From Apiotrichum sp. Y4204 (lineage: Eukaryota > Basidiomycota > Tremellomycetes > Trichosporonales > Trichosporonaceae), in NCBI GenBank assembly GCA_025531455.1, contig JAMYHL010000006.1:744001-808000 (forward strand): DNA of 64,000 bases, written 5' to 3'. Positions 31,894 to 43,868 of the stretch are shown piece by piece (within the stretch, counting starts at the first letter, position 1; every line of letters starts with the position of its first letter). The translations under genes were made by a program, and so were the position numbers. Under the pieces are notes generated by a model that saw only the letters and a program-made list of their open reading frames with translations, did not search any database and was not told the origin of the DNA.

Positions 31894-33431
31894 TTAAAAC
31901 TCGTCGGCCCGGATGCCGGCGCGCATTTTGTACTCTGCCCGTCAGCGATGCTCCATGGCGATGGCTGCCAGGCTCCATTGGTGGAGGACTTGACTGCCAC
32001 ACGGGGCGTTGGTGACAGTTAAGCATTGGCCAGCTTGGCAGCTTTCATTCACACAGTTCGCTGAGGACTCACTGTAAGGTGCGTCAGCGCGGATGCGCTC
32101 CTGGTGCGAGTGACGGTTACGCGCCCGGGCGGGGTCGCTTGGAGGGTCCTGGAGGCGTGCGGGTAGGTTCCTGCGCGCTGCCCGGGCGGCGCGCTCGGCC
32201 CTGTCCTCAATCACCTGTCCGTTGTCCGCCAGGGCGTCGGGTCCGTCTCCTTCCGCGTGTGCGTGGCTGTCCAGCGGGTCGACGGGCGCCGCGTGCTCCT
32301 TCCCCAGGTCAGCATTGGCCGGGAGACCCTCGAAGATGCGCTGGCGCGCGTCCTCCTCGCTCTCGATGTGCCCGTGGTCTGCCGTCAGTGGGGAATGGCG
32401 GGCGTGGCATACGCCTAAAGTGCTCAATGTCTGCGATGTCAGTGTGGTAATGATGAAAAGCGCTTACCCTCCGGGTGGTTGTACGACTCGTCCGTTTGTG
32501 TCTCGGGCGTGTTGTGGTAGAGCTGGTGTTAGCCGTGCCGATGGTATTCTCCTGGAGCTCGAGAGTTCTTCGGACCGGTGCGTACCTCTTCGTGGTGCAG
32601 GAAGCTGCGGGTCAGTAACTGTTCAGGAACTGGTGCCCAGACTCACTACTCCGATTCCTCATCGTAATGGTGTCCGAGGTGCGCGTGCTCGGGGAACACG
32701 GGCAGCGAGTTGGCGCCTGCGGAGACAAACTCCTCCTGTGTGATCCAGCCTGTGGTCAGTTGCGCACAGTGGAGCAGTGCCAGAGCGGGAAACAATGTGT
32801 CAGAGACATGCCCTCACGGCAGGGGGGTCCACTGCTTGAGCACAGGAAGTCGCTATCCGAGACTGTGCCTCAATCACATGGGCGACCCCGAGCGCAGGGA
32901 CGACAGGGGTCACTGTCTACCGAGCTCCCAGCTCCCAGCTTCAGCCTCTTTCCTACCCCAACTCACCATCGCCGTTCTTGTCAAGCTTCTCAAAGACGGC
33001 ATTCACAATCTTATCCTCGAGGCCGTCCGGGATCTTGTGCTCGGGCTTGCGGTTGAGCACGCTGTGGTGCCGCAGGCCGTAGATGGCGGCCACCTCGTCG
33101 CGGTCCCATGACCCGTTGCTGTCCAGGTCGTGCAGCTTGAAGAAGGCGGCCAGGTCAAAGTTGTCGATGTGGTGCTCGGTGCGCATCTGGTGTAAGCCTG
33201 TGACTTGGGAGTGCAAGGGCTGAAGCGGAGTGAGGGCGGCAGCAACAGCAAGAGCTTCCCGGCGAGCCCATCCCTCGAGCCAATCTTGCGTCATGTAGCT
33301 GCGCTACCTCGCAGTCCACTCACATGACGCTCGGCGTATCCGGCATTAGGGTCGTCCTCGCCGTGGCCCAGGGAGTGGTCGCCGTGCGCGAGCGCAAGCG
33401 TCGCGAGGAGGAGGGGGAGGAGACGTGTCAT
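31894..33431 (-). CDS. SSP120: Secretory-pathway EF-hand protein (SSP120/nucleobindin-like)
   Basis: A Ca2+-binding protein of the secretory pathway related to yeast Ssp120 and animal nucleobindins, implicated in cargo receptor complexes. Exons in transcript order are 33431..33324, 33186..32967, 32749..32647, 32604..32586, 32522..32468, 32378..32073 and 31934..31894, giving 283 residues. It has a signal peptide (MTRLLPLLLATLALAHG). Family sequence AERHMRTEHHIDNFD crosses intron 1. There are two EF-hands, HDLDSNGSWDRDEV and DKNGDGWITQEEF, the second split by intron 2. Exon 4 is a 19-nt microexon (YFLHHEE). The C-terminal half is acidic and His-rich and ends YKYKMRAGIRADEF, with a lysine-rich but non-HDEL end. 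Every junction keeps phase, which supports the seven-exon model. Confidence 0.9.
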
Positions 33432-33441
33432 TGTAGAATGT

Positions 33442-33463
33442 GGGGTGGGGTGGGGGGTGGGGG
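33442..33463 (+). other. Potential G-quadruplex (four G-runs) in the SSP120 5' leader
   Basis: Runs of 4, 4, 6 and 5 G separated by single T residues lie 11 nt upstream of the SSP120 start codon. The G strand is the template strand, so the transcript carries the C-rich complement. Confidence 0.7.
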
Positions 33464-34967
33464 AAAGAGTGTGGTGAGTAGTTGGAAGGAAGGAGTGTGG
33501 AGGGCGGAGGTTGAAGTCGTCGGAGGTGTCAAGCTGTCCAACGAGGTGAGATATGGGCGAAGATGCAAAGAGATTACAAGTGATAGCGAATGGACAAGAA
33601 ATGGAGAGTATGAAGATGAAGAGATGTGACGAAACGAGGCAGAGCACCACCACTAGCACCAACAAGTACTGGTTCTTCATAGCTCCATCCTCGGTGTTGC
33701 TGCAATTTCCGCCGCCGCCCGCGCACAGATCCCCTCGTACTCTTTACTCTTTACTTGTCTCGTCTCGCCTGTCTCCGTACCCTGAACGCCGACGCGGAGC
33801 ATCCTCTTTCGGGCTCGTCGGGCTCTCGTCTAGCCCATCTCCTCCTGAAGCCCATGTGCATTCTGTCCCATACCGTGTGTCAGACTTGCAGCCCTCAGCC
33901 CCGCGGCGCACGCCATGCGTCTTGCGCGGCTCGCGCGTCCCGGCTTTCCGGCTCTCCCACGCATGGCCGGGCGGCGCGCGGCGCGTGGCGTGTGGAAAAT
34001 GCTGCAGTCATGCAATCCTTGGTGTGTCCGATCGCTGCCCCTGAGTCGCACCAATCCGGAAATCACTGCCCGGCCTAATCCGTGAGGCCGTGATCCCCTG
34101 TGAAACGTTGCAGACATGGTCTCTCTTGTAGTGCACCATGCTCCAGTTGAAGATCACTTATCGATGAGTCCGCACGTCCACAGCATGCATGGTGAAGGGT
34201 TGCGATCGATGCTTTTGATGCCAACAGTCGTGCCGTTGGCCGGTGGGCTGCTCGGCGCCAAGCCCGCGGCCAGCTGCAGCTCACTAGTACGCCTCCCTGC
34301 ATTTCGCGCGCCACGACGCGTCCCATACCCTCTCGACCGATTAGCCCAAGATGGTGCAGATGAGGCTGAGACACGCCTTGCTGTCCCGGCCAATTCCAAT
34401 TACAATTGCAACCACCACTGCAACACCACTGGCGATTAGTGAGCATGCTGTTCATACAAAATCCACCCAGGAGAAGCTCGTTACTCGTACCAGCGCTGTG
34501 GCACGGTATGTTCATGTTCGTTTGAGTGCCTGTCCCGCTGCCAATGTGCAAGCGTAATGTGCGATCGGGGCCCACAGAAGAATCTGTAACACAAGACCGA
34601 CAATAGTCAGATATCTCCAGAGACTCTGGCCTGGGTTCCCAACATTCTGCCCTCAACATCACCATGACCTTCTGCGACGTCTATGGAGCTTGGAGGGAGA
34701 TCCGGAACACGGCTGAACAAACCGACTCTGGAGCTCAAGATCTCGAGCTCTAGAGCCAGATCTGTCCTGGGGGCGTCATGACATCTGTTTATCCGATGTT
34801 TCTCCTCTGATCGCAACCTCCACTCCACTCTGTTCGCAACGGTTGACTCATCCGCGCCGCAAGACCACAAAGACCACAAGGACGCAAGCGAGCCAGAGGA
34901 CAACATCAACAGCTCTACACGCTATATAATCCCCTCCAGCTAAGCTCATGCCCCGCACAACACTACG
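33464..34967. other. 1.5 kb divergent spacer between SSP120 and AlkB-type genes
   Basis: This is promoter sequence for both genes. A 196-residue minus-strand frame (34075..34665) has no known motif and is not accepted. Only the TATA element of the downstream gene is convincing. Confidence 0.5.
34923..34929 (+). promoter_or_regulatory. TATA box (TATATAA) of the AlkB-type gene
   Basis: GCTATATAATCCC lies about 40 nt before the ATG at 34968, implying a short leader. Confidence 0.65.
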
Positions 34968-36874
34968 ATGAGCGCTTCGGCCGATGCCGCGCTCGCCGCC
35001 CTCATCGCCCTTCTGGACCCAGCCGCGTTTCCGCACGAAGACTACCTCGCCGCACTTGACCGTACCGGAGGAGATGTAGAGCGCGCGGCGGAGAGCCTGT
35101 TGCTCGGCGAAGGGTCGAGTTTGAAACCTGAGCGGGGGAAACGCGGACTCGAAAACTGGTTACGCCCGCCAAAGCGCGCCAAGTCGGAGGTGCGGACCGA
35201 GCTGGCGAAGACCGAACCCAAGACGCCAGGATCAGCAGGACGGGGGTCGACATCCCAAACTCCGTCGCCGCCGAGACTCGACCGCGCAGCCTCCGCGTCG
35301 CAGTGGGCCACGCTCCTCAAGGCTCCCGCCGGGGCTGAGAAGACTCTTGCTCCACGAGGCACTATCCATCTCACGCCGGCAACTCTGGCCGCTACGGACC
35401 TTCCCCTCGCACTTCTCCCGTCTCCGCTCGACGCACGCACCGCCGCAGCACTGTACCACGAGCTCCTCGCCGAGTCCCCCTCCTGGCCGCGTAACCGGTG
35501 GTTCCTGGCCGGCCGCGAGGTCGAGAGCAACCACCAGGCGACGAGCTACGCGCAGCCGGGGGGCGGGTTCGGGGCGGGCGTCGGCGTGCCGTACTTTTAC
35601 GCGTCCAAGAAGTATGATGCGAAGCCGTATACGCCGATTCTTACTCGCGCGGCGGAGCTCGTCGAGGAAGCGGTCAATACCTACCTTGAAGGGATTGCGC
35701 GGTATCCATGGGAGTACCGCGGGCGGTGGAGGGCAAATATGTGTGCGGCGAACAGGTATGATGGGGCACAGAGCACGTGAGTGAATCCGCAGGATGAAGG
35801 TTGCGAGCAGCCCAGCTGGCCAGCTGCCGACCTGTTGTCCAAGGATCCAAGGACATGATTGACAGCAGGGTGGGTTTCCACGCGGACCAAATGACATGTG
35901 AGCCGCCATAGATCCTGGGTCCGCTCTGACAGCAGACCTCGGCCCGTATCCCACAATCGCCTCGCTCTCGCTGGGCACCCCACGCGCGTTCCGCCTACGC
36001 GCGACCGAGGCGACGGACCCAGCGTATGCCGGCCCCCCGGCGCGCACGTACGAGGTCACACTGGGGCATAACAGCCTGTGTCTCATGACGCCGGGGTGTC
36101 AGGAACGGTACAAGCATACGTGAGTTGCGAGGAGACGCTCTACCGGGTTGGAGCTGATTTTAGTGTACCGCCACAACGCGCTCTGGATACGTTCCGGCCC
36201 GGATGGGATGAAGACGGCAACGCCGTGCCGCCTGGCGAGGGCAAGGCGTATACCACCAGAATCAACATTACCTTTAGGTGAGTAGCCGTTTCAGCAATCC
36301 TCGTTCCGTACTGATTGCAGATTCTATCGCGATGGTTTGTTATCTCTTCTCCATTCTCAAATCTGATGGCAGACTTTCATCCATCTCCTGGCACAGGGCC
36401 TTACGGTCCACGTTCCGGCACGCCAATCTGCAAGTGTGGCATTCCAACGTGCGTATCTACCAAGAAACGAATACTGATTACAGGCTGTTGCGCGCGGACC
36501 AAAAGGCGAAGGCGCGCAGCCGAATGGGCGGAGGCGCATACCGAGGGCGAGCTGTGTGGAACGAGCGGGCAGTGCGCGAGGACGATATGGCGTTCTTCTG
36601 GCAGTGCCAGAGTCCCGGGACGACGGGGCAGCTCAAGGGGTGCGGGTTCTTCAAGATCCTGGATATGCGGGGCGAGGGGCGGGGGCCGTGTATCGGTTAC
36701 GAGGACGAGGATGATGAAGATGCGGAGAGACAGCACGATGCGGAGGAGAAGCAGGAAGAGTTGGGAACAGGTGGCGCCAGTGGGAAACCGGATGACGCGA
36801 GGACCGATGGGATCTTGGACGCGCGGAAACCCTCCGAGGAGATAGATGAGAGTGTAGCTGAGGAGACGGGGTAG
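34968..36874 (+). CDS. CUE-AlkB dioxygenase-GRF zinc finger protein
   Basis: A probable DNA or RNA demethylase: Fe(II)/2-oxoglutarate oxygenase of the AlkB family with accessory domains. Exons are 34968..35776, 35869..35897, 35936..36119, 36164..36277, 36321..36334, 36373..36448 and 36484..36874, giving 538 residues. Residues 8 to 47 look like a ubiquitin-binding CUE domain (LLDPAAFPHEDYLAALDRTGGDVERA). The oxygenase follows, with iron ligands H274 and D276 (GFHADQMTYLGPYPTIASLS, mostly in a 29-nt exon) and H340 (YKHT). The 2OG-binding RINITFR motif gives R373 and R379. The C-terminus has a GRF-type zinc finger (C403, C405, C450, C462: CKCG ... FFWQC ... GCGFFKI), often found in DNA repair proteins. 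An acidic tail ends the protein. The nearest human analogues are ALKBH2/3, so repair of alkylated DNA is likely. Confidence 0.9.
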
Positions 36875-36968
36875 TACCGGAATGCAGGGTATATGTATCG
36901 AGTTGAATATGCGGCGGCAGTCGAACACGGATGACAGTCGACCGAGCGGAGATGTCGCGACATCGCAC

Positions 36969-37439
36969 CTACTCCTCCTCGTTGTCGGGCTCGTCCTCGT
37001 CGTCGTCCGGAACATCGCCGTACTCGACGTCCCCGCGGTCGTCCATAGTCTGGTCGGCCTCAAAGTCGTTCTCTCCCATCTCGACATCCTCGTCTTCCTC
37101 GGCCTGCTCCTCCTCCTCCTTCTCAATCTGGTCCTCGAGACTGGCGTTCTTGGCGCGGTCGCGCTCCTCCTCCTCCTCGCGCCGCTTCCGCCTCCTCTCC
37201 TCCCTAGCCTTGGCAATCTCAGCTGCACGAACAGCCTCGCGCCTCTCCCCCTCCGAGGGCGCGATCGCGCCAATCTCGACACCGAGCGCATCCGCCATCC
37301 TCTCCAGCTGGGTCTTGCTTGGCCCCGCGTCGAGCGAGACCAGGAAGTTCTGTAGATGCTTAAACGTCGCGTCAGGGGCGATCTTCGTCGGGCGTCCGAC
37401 CTGCTCGATCAGGAGCGGCGAGGTGAGGGGCTTGTCCAT
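36969..37439 (-). CDS. Small acidic coiled-coil protein of unknown function
   Basis: I do not recognise the family. Single exon of 156 residues, beginning MDKPLTSPLLIEQVGRPTKI. Residues 1 to 60 look folded and conserved in style (TFKHLQNFLVSLDAGPSKTQLERM). Residues 62 to 110 form a highly charged helix (REERRRKRREEEEERDRAKN), and the last 45 are almost entirely Asp and Glu. Acidic tails of this kind occur in chaperones, ribosome-assembly and chromatin factors. The start was chosen as the ATG nearest the conserved block. The frame is open a further 37 codons upstream. It is convergent with the AlkB gene, with only 94 bp between stops, so their 3' ends probably overlap. Confidence 0.7.
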   Translation of the reverse strand: MDKPLTSPLLIEQVGRPTKIAPDATFKHLQNFLVSLDAGPSKTQLERMADALGVEIGAIAPSEGERREAVRAAEIAKAREERRRKRREEEEERDRAKNASLEDQIEKEEEEQAEEDEDVEMGENDFEADQTMDDRGDVEYGDVPDDDEDEPDNEEE

Positions 37440-38377
37440 GGTGTGGGGATGCGAGTTCTTGGGATGAGTGGATGGTCGATACTGGATGCTTGATGCTGGG
37501 TTCTTGATGCTCGAGGAGGATGTGTGGGTGAATTCTGAAAAAATCAGCATGCAGTGCGCCGCGATGAAGTCAGGCCACGCGAGTTTACTCCCGCCCTCTG
37601 CTCGGTGTGTCCCATCCCACGGGCAGTGGCGGGCACAATGAGCGAGGTCCCAGGGATGGACGGAAGTAGATTTTGGCTGTAGAGTGGAGGAGAGTCGCGT
37701 CCTGGGTGCTGGTGTGCGCGACGCGCCTGAACTCTGCGGGTGGCCAGGGAGAAAGCAAAGGGTCAGGTGCAGTGCAGTGGTGCAGTAGATGCAGCGCTGG
37801 GTGAGTGGGAGGCGGGATTTGTGTACAAACTAAACAACCATCACACACAATCACACACACACAACACCACCACCACGACCCATAGTGTCCTTTCCTCGAC
37901 GACACCATCATCAATAGCGACGACGCCTTCCTCGTCCTCATCAACATTCGTAACCCACACACACACCCACACACCTTCGACATTCGACAATCGACACTCG
38001 ACACCAGCCGACGTTCGACCAAACATCCGATCTTGCATTTACCATCTTCCTCACACCGTCCTTCCTTTCTCTCACTCACTCACCTAATTCTCTCGTCTAT
38101 ATCTATAGCGACTATCTATTCTTTCTCTTCACTTTCTATCTACTTCTCCTTGTCTCTCCCTCTATCTCCTCATCCGGCGACCTGCAACACCCCGGCAGCC
38201 ACTTATAACAGCGACAGTCTCCAGCCCCTGGTCTTTCGCTCCAACCCTCCAATCCCAACAACCGTCGAGCCCGCGTTTGAGGTAGACCACCTGTCTTCCT
38301 TGCTCAGCTCCGACTTGTCTTCCAACGATTATCTACTGTAGCCGCTACTGGACATCTCCTGTTCATTTTGTTACATC
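37440..38377. other. Divergent spacer with long CA- and CT-rich leader of CDK1
   Basis: From about 37830 to 38370 the plus strand is rich in CACA, CATC and TCTC repeats with few purine runs, typical of a long unstructured leader of a highly expressed fungal gene. No coding signal is seen. Confidence 0.55.
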
Positions 38378-39947
<1,570 letters not shown>

Positions 39948-40144
39948 ATCCCATTACTGTCCTGCATTTGAAATACCCTAGTGAAACGCGCTCACGATTG
40001 CGGCCACGACCGCCCGCCAATGGTAGAAGTTGGCGTTCTCTGCTCATGTATTGTATGGCACTACAGGCGCGGACGGGAGAGGCGGGGAGCGGTAGAAGCA
40101 GGTGGCACAAGTACAAGTATGGCATGCTCTACTGATCTACTCTC

Positions 40145-41237
40145 CTATCCGAAGTTTGCCCACTCCAGGCTGTAAAACTCGACCTCGCCCTTCCCCTTGA
40201 CCTCATCATCGCCGCGGCCTCCGTCGTCCCAACAGCACAGCAGCCCCGCCTTCTTGGTTCCCGTCCCGAGACGTCCCCACGCCACGAGCTCAGCGGGCCG
40301 GATTGGATCATCGCGCACAATCACTTGCGACGTAAAGTGTGCGTGGTAGCGGAGGTAGTCACCAGGATAGACGAGGTACTCTCCGCCAAATCGCGGTCCG
40401 AGGCCCATGCGAAGCCCGCGCTCGTGCATTGCGTCGAACGCGTCCACCAGAGCCGCGTCGCGCACGGATTGCGGAAACGGGAACGGTCCGGAGGAAAGCC
40501 CCGCCGTTTCCCGCGGCACAAGCTCAGGCAGGACAGGCGTGGCGGGGACGACGGTGAATATATTCGAGTTCTCCGCGGTCGGAAGCGGCGGCGCAGCCTT
40601 CTCCTTTTCCTCCTTCTTCTCCTCGGAAGCAGCAGCAATAGCCACAGCGTACACCCTCTCCACCTCCTCGGCGTCATCTCCAGCAGCGAGCGCCGCCGCC
40701 CTAGCGGCCTCGGCGCGCTTCTTTGCCCGCTCCACGCGCTTCAGGCGCGCCTTTTCGTCCCGCGCGCCAAACGCCGCCCGCGACGCCGCGACCCGCGCCT
40801 CTTCTTCTACCCGCATGCGTTCCGCCAGTGCCCGGGACCGCGCGACTCGCGCGGCTGTGCGTTCCGCTACGAGCTCGGCGGGCGGCGGGGCGGTCGATGT
40901 CGGGACGGGAACGAGGTGTGCCGCGCCTTTATGTCAGGATTCTCGCTGGAATTGGGATTTTGGGCTCACCGATGCGCACGAGGTGCGCGGCCTCCTCCAT
41001 CATGAGCGTCACTGGAAGTCCTAGGAACGCGTTCTGCTGCACCACGCCTGGGAGGGTGCCGGCGCGCAGGCCCGAGATGTCGTATTTGCAGTGAAGGGTC
41101 GCCGCCGCTGGGTGTCAGTCTGAGATTGTGGTAACCTTTGGGGGGGACTCACTCTGCGCGTCCCAGACGGTCGCGACGCCGTCGACTACGTACAGCGGGA
41201 TGCTGCCGCTCGGCTCGCCGGGCTTGTCGAGTGACAT
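40145..41237 (-). CDS. SEN34: tRNA-splicing endonuclease catalytic subunit Sen34
   Basis: A catalytic subunit of the SEN complex. Sen34 cleaves the 3' splice site of nuclear pre-tRNA introns. Exons in transcript order are 41237..41153, 41107..40970 and 40926..40145, giving 334 residues. The N-terminal domain is short (PLYVVDGVATVWDAQ then LPGVVQQNAFLGLPVTLMMEEAAHLV, typical of Sen34). The middle is an Ala/Glu/Arg-rich helix. The C-terminal nuclease domain has FGGEYLVYPGDYLRYHAHF and GRLGTGTKKAGLLC, giving the catalytic triad Y261, H269 and K300. The spacing Y-8-H-31-K equals that of the human enzyme as I recall it. A split tRNA lies in the same window. It shares a 251-bp divergent promoter with LSM2. 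Confidence 0.93.
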
Positions 41238-41488
41238 GGATGCGGGTGGAGTGGAGTGGATGGATGTTGGATGTAGGGAGCGAGTTGCGATGGTCTCTCG
41301 AGTTGAACTTTCTGGCCGCGGGTGGCAATTCAGGTCAAAATGTGTGATTCTACACGTCATTCTGGTGAAGTGATAGCCCCCCCGCTCTGGCTTGCCCCTG
41401 ACGAGCGTCAATATCGACAACCTCGAACTCGAGTTGGGTGCTTGGTTTGTTGTTGTTTCCGACTATTCCTCTCATAAACTCGGCACAG
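41238..41488. promoter_or_regulatory. Bidirectional promoter of SEN34 and LSM2
   Basis: Only 251 bp separate the two start codons, so regulatory elements are shared. No clear TATA box is visible in either direction, suggesting housekeeping-type control. Confidence 0.55.
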
Positions 41489-42265
41489 ATGGTGCGTTTC
41501 TTGTCGTGGTAATTGCTAACATCAGCTCATCTTCTCGTGAGTGGCGGTACGAGCCGAGGGAGCTGGTGCTTTGCCATACACCAACCAGCGCCGTCAGTCT
41601 CGACTGGACTATCCTCAGCATTGCACCAAGCCGCATACTCACACCAGATTTTTCAAGACGCTCACGGATCAAGTGATCACGGTCGAGCTCAAGAACGACC
41701 TGTGCATCACCGGGACGCTGAAGAGTGTGGACCAGTGAGTGGAATCTGGCGCGTCCGATTGGCAATGGATGGAACTCGAGGACGCGATGGGAAGGAAGCT
41801 CGATCCACTTTTCGTGGTTCATCTCCCTGCACGTAAGGCTGTACACGGCCCTAGTCCACTTATCAGCCGCTGTGCAACCTCATCTCTCTCTCGATGTTTC
41901 GTGTTTTGGTCCTGGCCGCCTCTCATTGGATCCTTGGATCCTGCTTGCATCGCTCACTCCAGGTTCCTCAACATTCGGTTAGACGGCATCCGCGTCGAGG
42001 ACCCCGAGAGGCACCCCCATCTCGTGAGTGTGTCTCTGTCAGAAAACTGCGTGTCGCAGAATTCACATTGAATCACAACTGCCCTCACTTGACTCCTTTC
42101 CCCTTTCTTTCCTCCCTTGCTCGACTCCTCCGCTGACCCCAGCTCGCCGTCAAGAACATCTTCATCCGCGGCTCGGTCGTGCGCTACGTCCGCATGCCCG
42201 CACGTGCCGTCGACACCACCCTCCTCGAGGACGCGACGCGCCGCGAAGCACGCAACACAAAGTAG
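41489..42265 (+). CDS. LSM2: LSM2, U6 snRNA and mRNA-decay Sm-like protein
   Basis: A subunit of the Lsm1-7 (cytoplasmic mRNA decay) and Lsm2-8 (nuclear U6 snRNA) rings. Exons are 41489..41491, 41526..41536, 41648..41734, 41963..42023 and 42143..42265, giving 94 residues. The first coding exon is only the ATG, and the second is an 11-nt microexon completing MLIFSFFKTLTDQV. Sm1 motif: ITVELKNDLCITGTLKSVDQFLNIRL. Sm2 motif: VKNIFIRGSVVRYVRMP. The intervening VEDPERHPHLLAV and the tail VDTTLLEDATRREA are diagnostic of Lsm2 rather than other Lsm proteins. Introns cover about 60 percent of the gene span, including one of 228 nt. Without the two tiny exons no start codon fits the conserved N-terminus. 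Confidence 0.95.
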
Positions 42266-42524
42266 ATGATGGAATGGGGGAGATGTTGATACCGCCGCAT
42301 GTATCATATACCACGTTTAGGCTAATCGGACGGCACTCACGTTGCGTCGTCTCGAGGGTTGGATTATCACTACCGACGCTGGACGCAAATGCTCTGAAGC
42401 AACCTCACAGGTGAAGAAGAGCCGCAACTGGAAGAGTGTGGACAGGCGACTTTGACTACAGCGCAAGATTCATACTCCAGGCTACACACATTTTGGATGC
42501 CGTCCTCCGGTCCATGCGCACCCT

Positions 42525-43868
42525 CTACACCCGTCTTCGCTTCCTCGCCCGCTCTACAGACAGCTCATCGTCGCCGCCGCGTAGCGTTCCCGTCTCGTCA
42601 AAGGCGACCCGCGCCTCAGGCAGGATGACAACATCGCCGCCGTCCCCGCGACACATCCGGTCAAAGCGCTCCGCCACGCCGTCTGCGAGGTTGACCGGCG
42701 GCTCCCATGTAGACTCGTTCATGGGATAACCATCCCATTTTACGAGGTACATATAAGCGGGCTCCGTCCCCGTAGGAAGGCGGCGACGGCTGCGAGTCAG
42801 CAAGATGACTGGCAGACTTGCTGCTACAGGACAACTACGGTACTTACCCGACGATCTTTTCAACCACATACCTATCCTCGTCTCCTTGCTCGACAATCGT
42901 CCTCTGCTTACGGCGCAGAAGACAATTGTACCGAATGCACACGTCCGACAAAGGCTCGGCAACGTTGCAGTTGCCGTTCGCCTCGTTGGCCTCACGCGCC
43001 ACGCAGTCGGGGCACGTCCACTCGCGCACATTGGAGCCCGGCGTTCCGATCGAGTCCCCGGCGCAGCCCCAGTGACACCAGCCCTTACAGCGGCTGCACT
43101 GCACCTCCTCAAGCCTCATTCGGAGGGTCTGCCATGCCTTGGCGAGCGGCGGCCATTCGCCGTCACCGCGGCGACGGCCATCGCTCCTCCTAAGACGTGG
43201 CTTTTGTGGAGCCGTGTTAGCGACAGACGCAGTGGCCGGCTGAGCAGCGGGGGCGGCGGCGGGCTGGGCGGCGGGCGGAGCGGCGGGCGGAGCGGCGGGC
43301 GGAGCGGCGGGCGGAGCGGCGGGCGGAGCGGCGGGCGGAGCGGCGGCAGCGGACGGGGCGGCGGTAGCAGCAGTAGGCTCTGCGGCGGTATGGCGCAAAG
43401 CATGTAGATCTTGTTCGAGCTGCTGAAGCTTCTGCTCCAGCAAGACATATCGCTGCTCCATCTCAGCCTTCGCTGCGACGGCCTCGGCTTTTGCCGCGAT
43501 GGCCTCCTCTTTAGCCGCGACGGCATCCACCTCCGCCGCGCTGGCCGCCACCACTTGTTGCCGCAGCTCCGCAATCTCGGCGTCGGTGTCAATGTCGGTG
43601 CCCCCGTTGTCTTTGCAGAGCTGGCGCCAAATCTTGCGCGCTTTGTCTTGCTGCATGTCAGCATGTTGGCGACGGACGGACGTACGAAGTGGTCGATTTT
43701 GATGTGAAGCTTTTGGATCGAACGGGCACTGTACTTCGATACCCGTTCGACGGTCTCTATCCTTTCGGCCTGTCACCTGTTAGAACGAAGGCCAGGAGAA
43801 GGGGGGCATACCAGAAAATCGTTCTCGGCACTTAGTCGGTCAGGATGCTCCTTGGGGGGAAACAGCAT
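42525..43868 (-). CDS. Chromodomain protein with incomplete PHD-like finger
   Basis: A probable chromatin reader. Exons in transcript order are 43868..43812, 43776..42848 and 42789..42525, giving 416 residues. Order of parts: basic N-terminus; Ala/Glu/Lys/Gln coiled coil (about 85 to 145); an AAPP repeat linker (about 170 to 200); a zinc finger resembling the second part of a PHD domain (C246, C249, H254, C257, C274, C277, with REWTCPDC), whose usual first Cys pair is missing; a second Cys-containing stretch; then a C-terminal chromodomain split by intron 2 (RYVVEKIVG / YMYLVKWDGYPMNESTWEP). The cage residues Y322, W347 and Y350 are all present, as needed to read methyl-lysine, for example H3K9me. 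It might derive from a chromovirus, but no retroelement domains remain nearby. Confidence 0.75.
43270..43344 (+). repeat. 12-bp tandem repeat encoding the AAPP linker
   Basis: Six near-identical units containing GGGCGGAGC recur every 12 bp (from 43273 to 43333). On the minus strand they encode Pro-Pro-Ala-Ala repeats of the chromodomain protein. Such arrays often vary in copy number between strains. Confidence 0.8.

Noticed and set aside
34075..34665. 196-codon minus-strand frame in the SSP120/AlkB spacer
   Set aside because: Mixed composition with many Cys, His and Trp, no motif, and stop-free only by chance. A CTCACTAATCGCCAG acceptor-like string is present, but no partner exon was found.
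43270..43344. Possible CRISPR-like array
   Set aside because: The regular 12-bp repeat is in frame and encodes a Pro/Ala linker, with no spacers.
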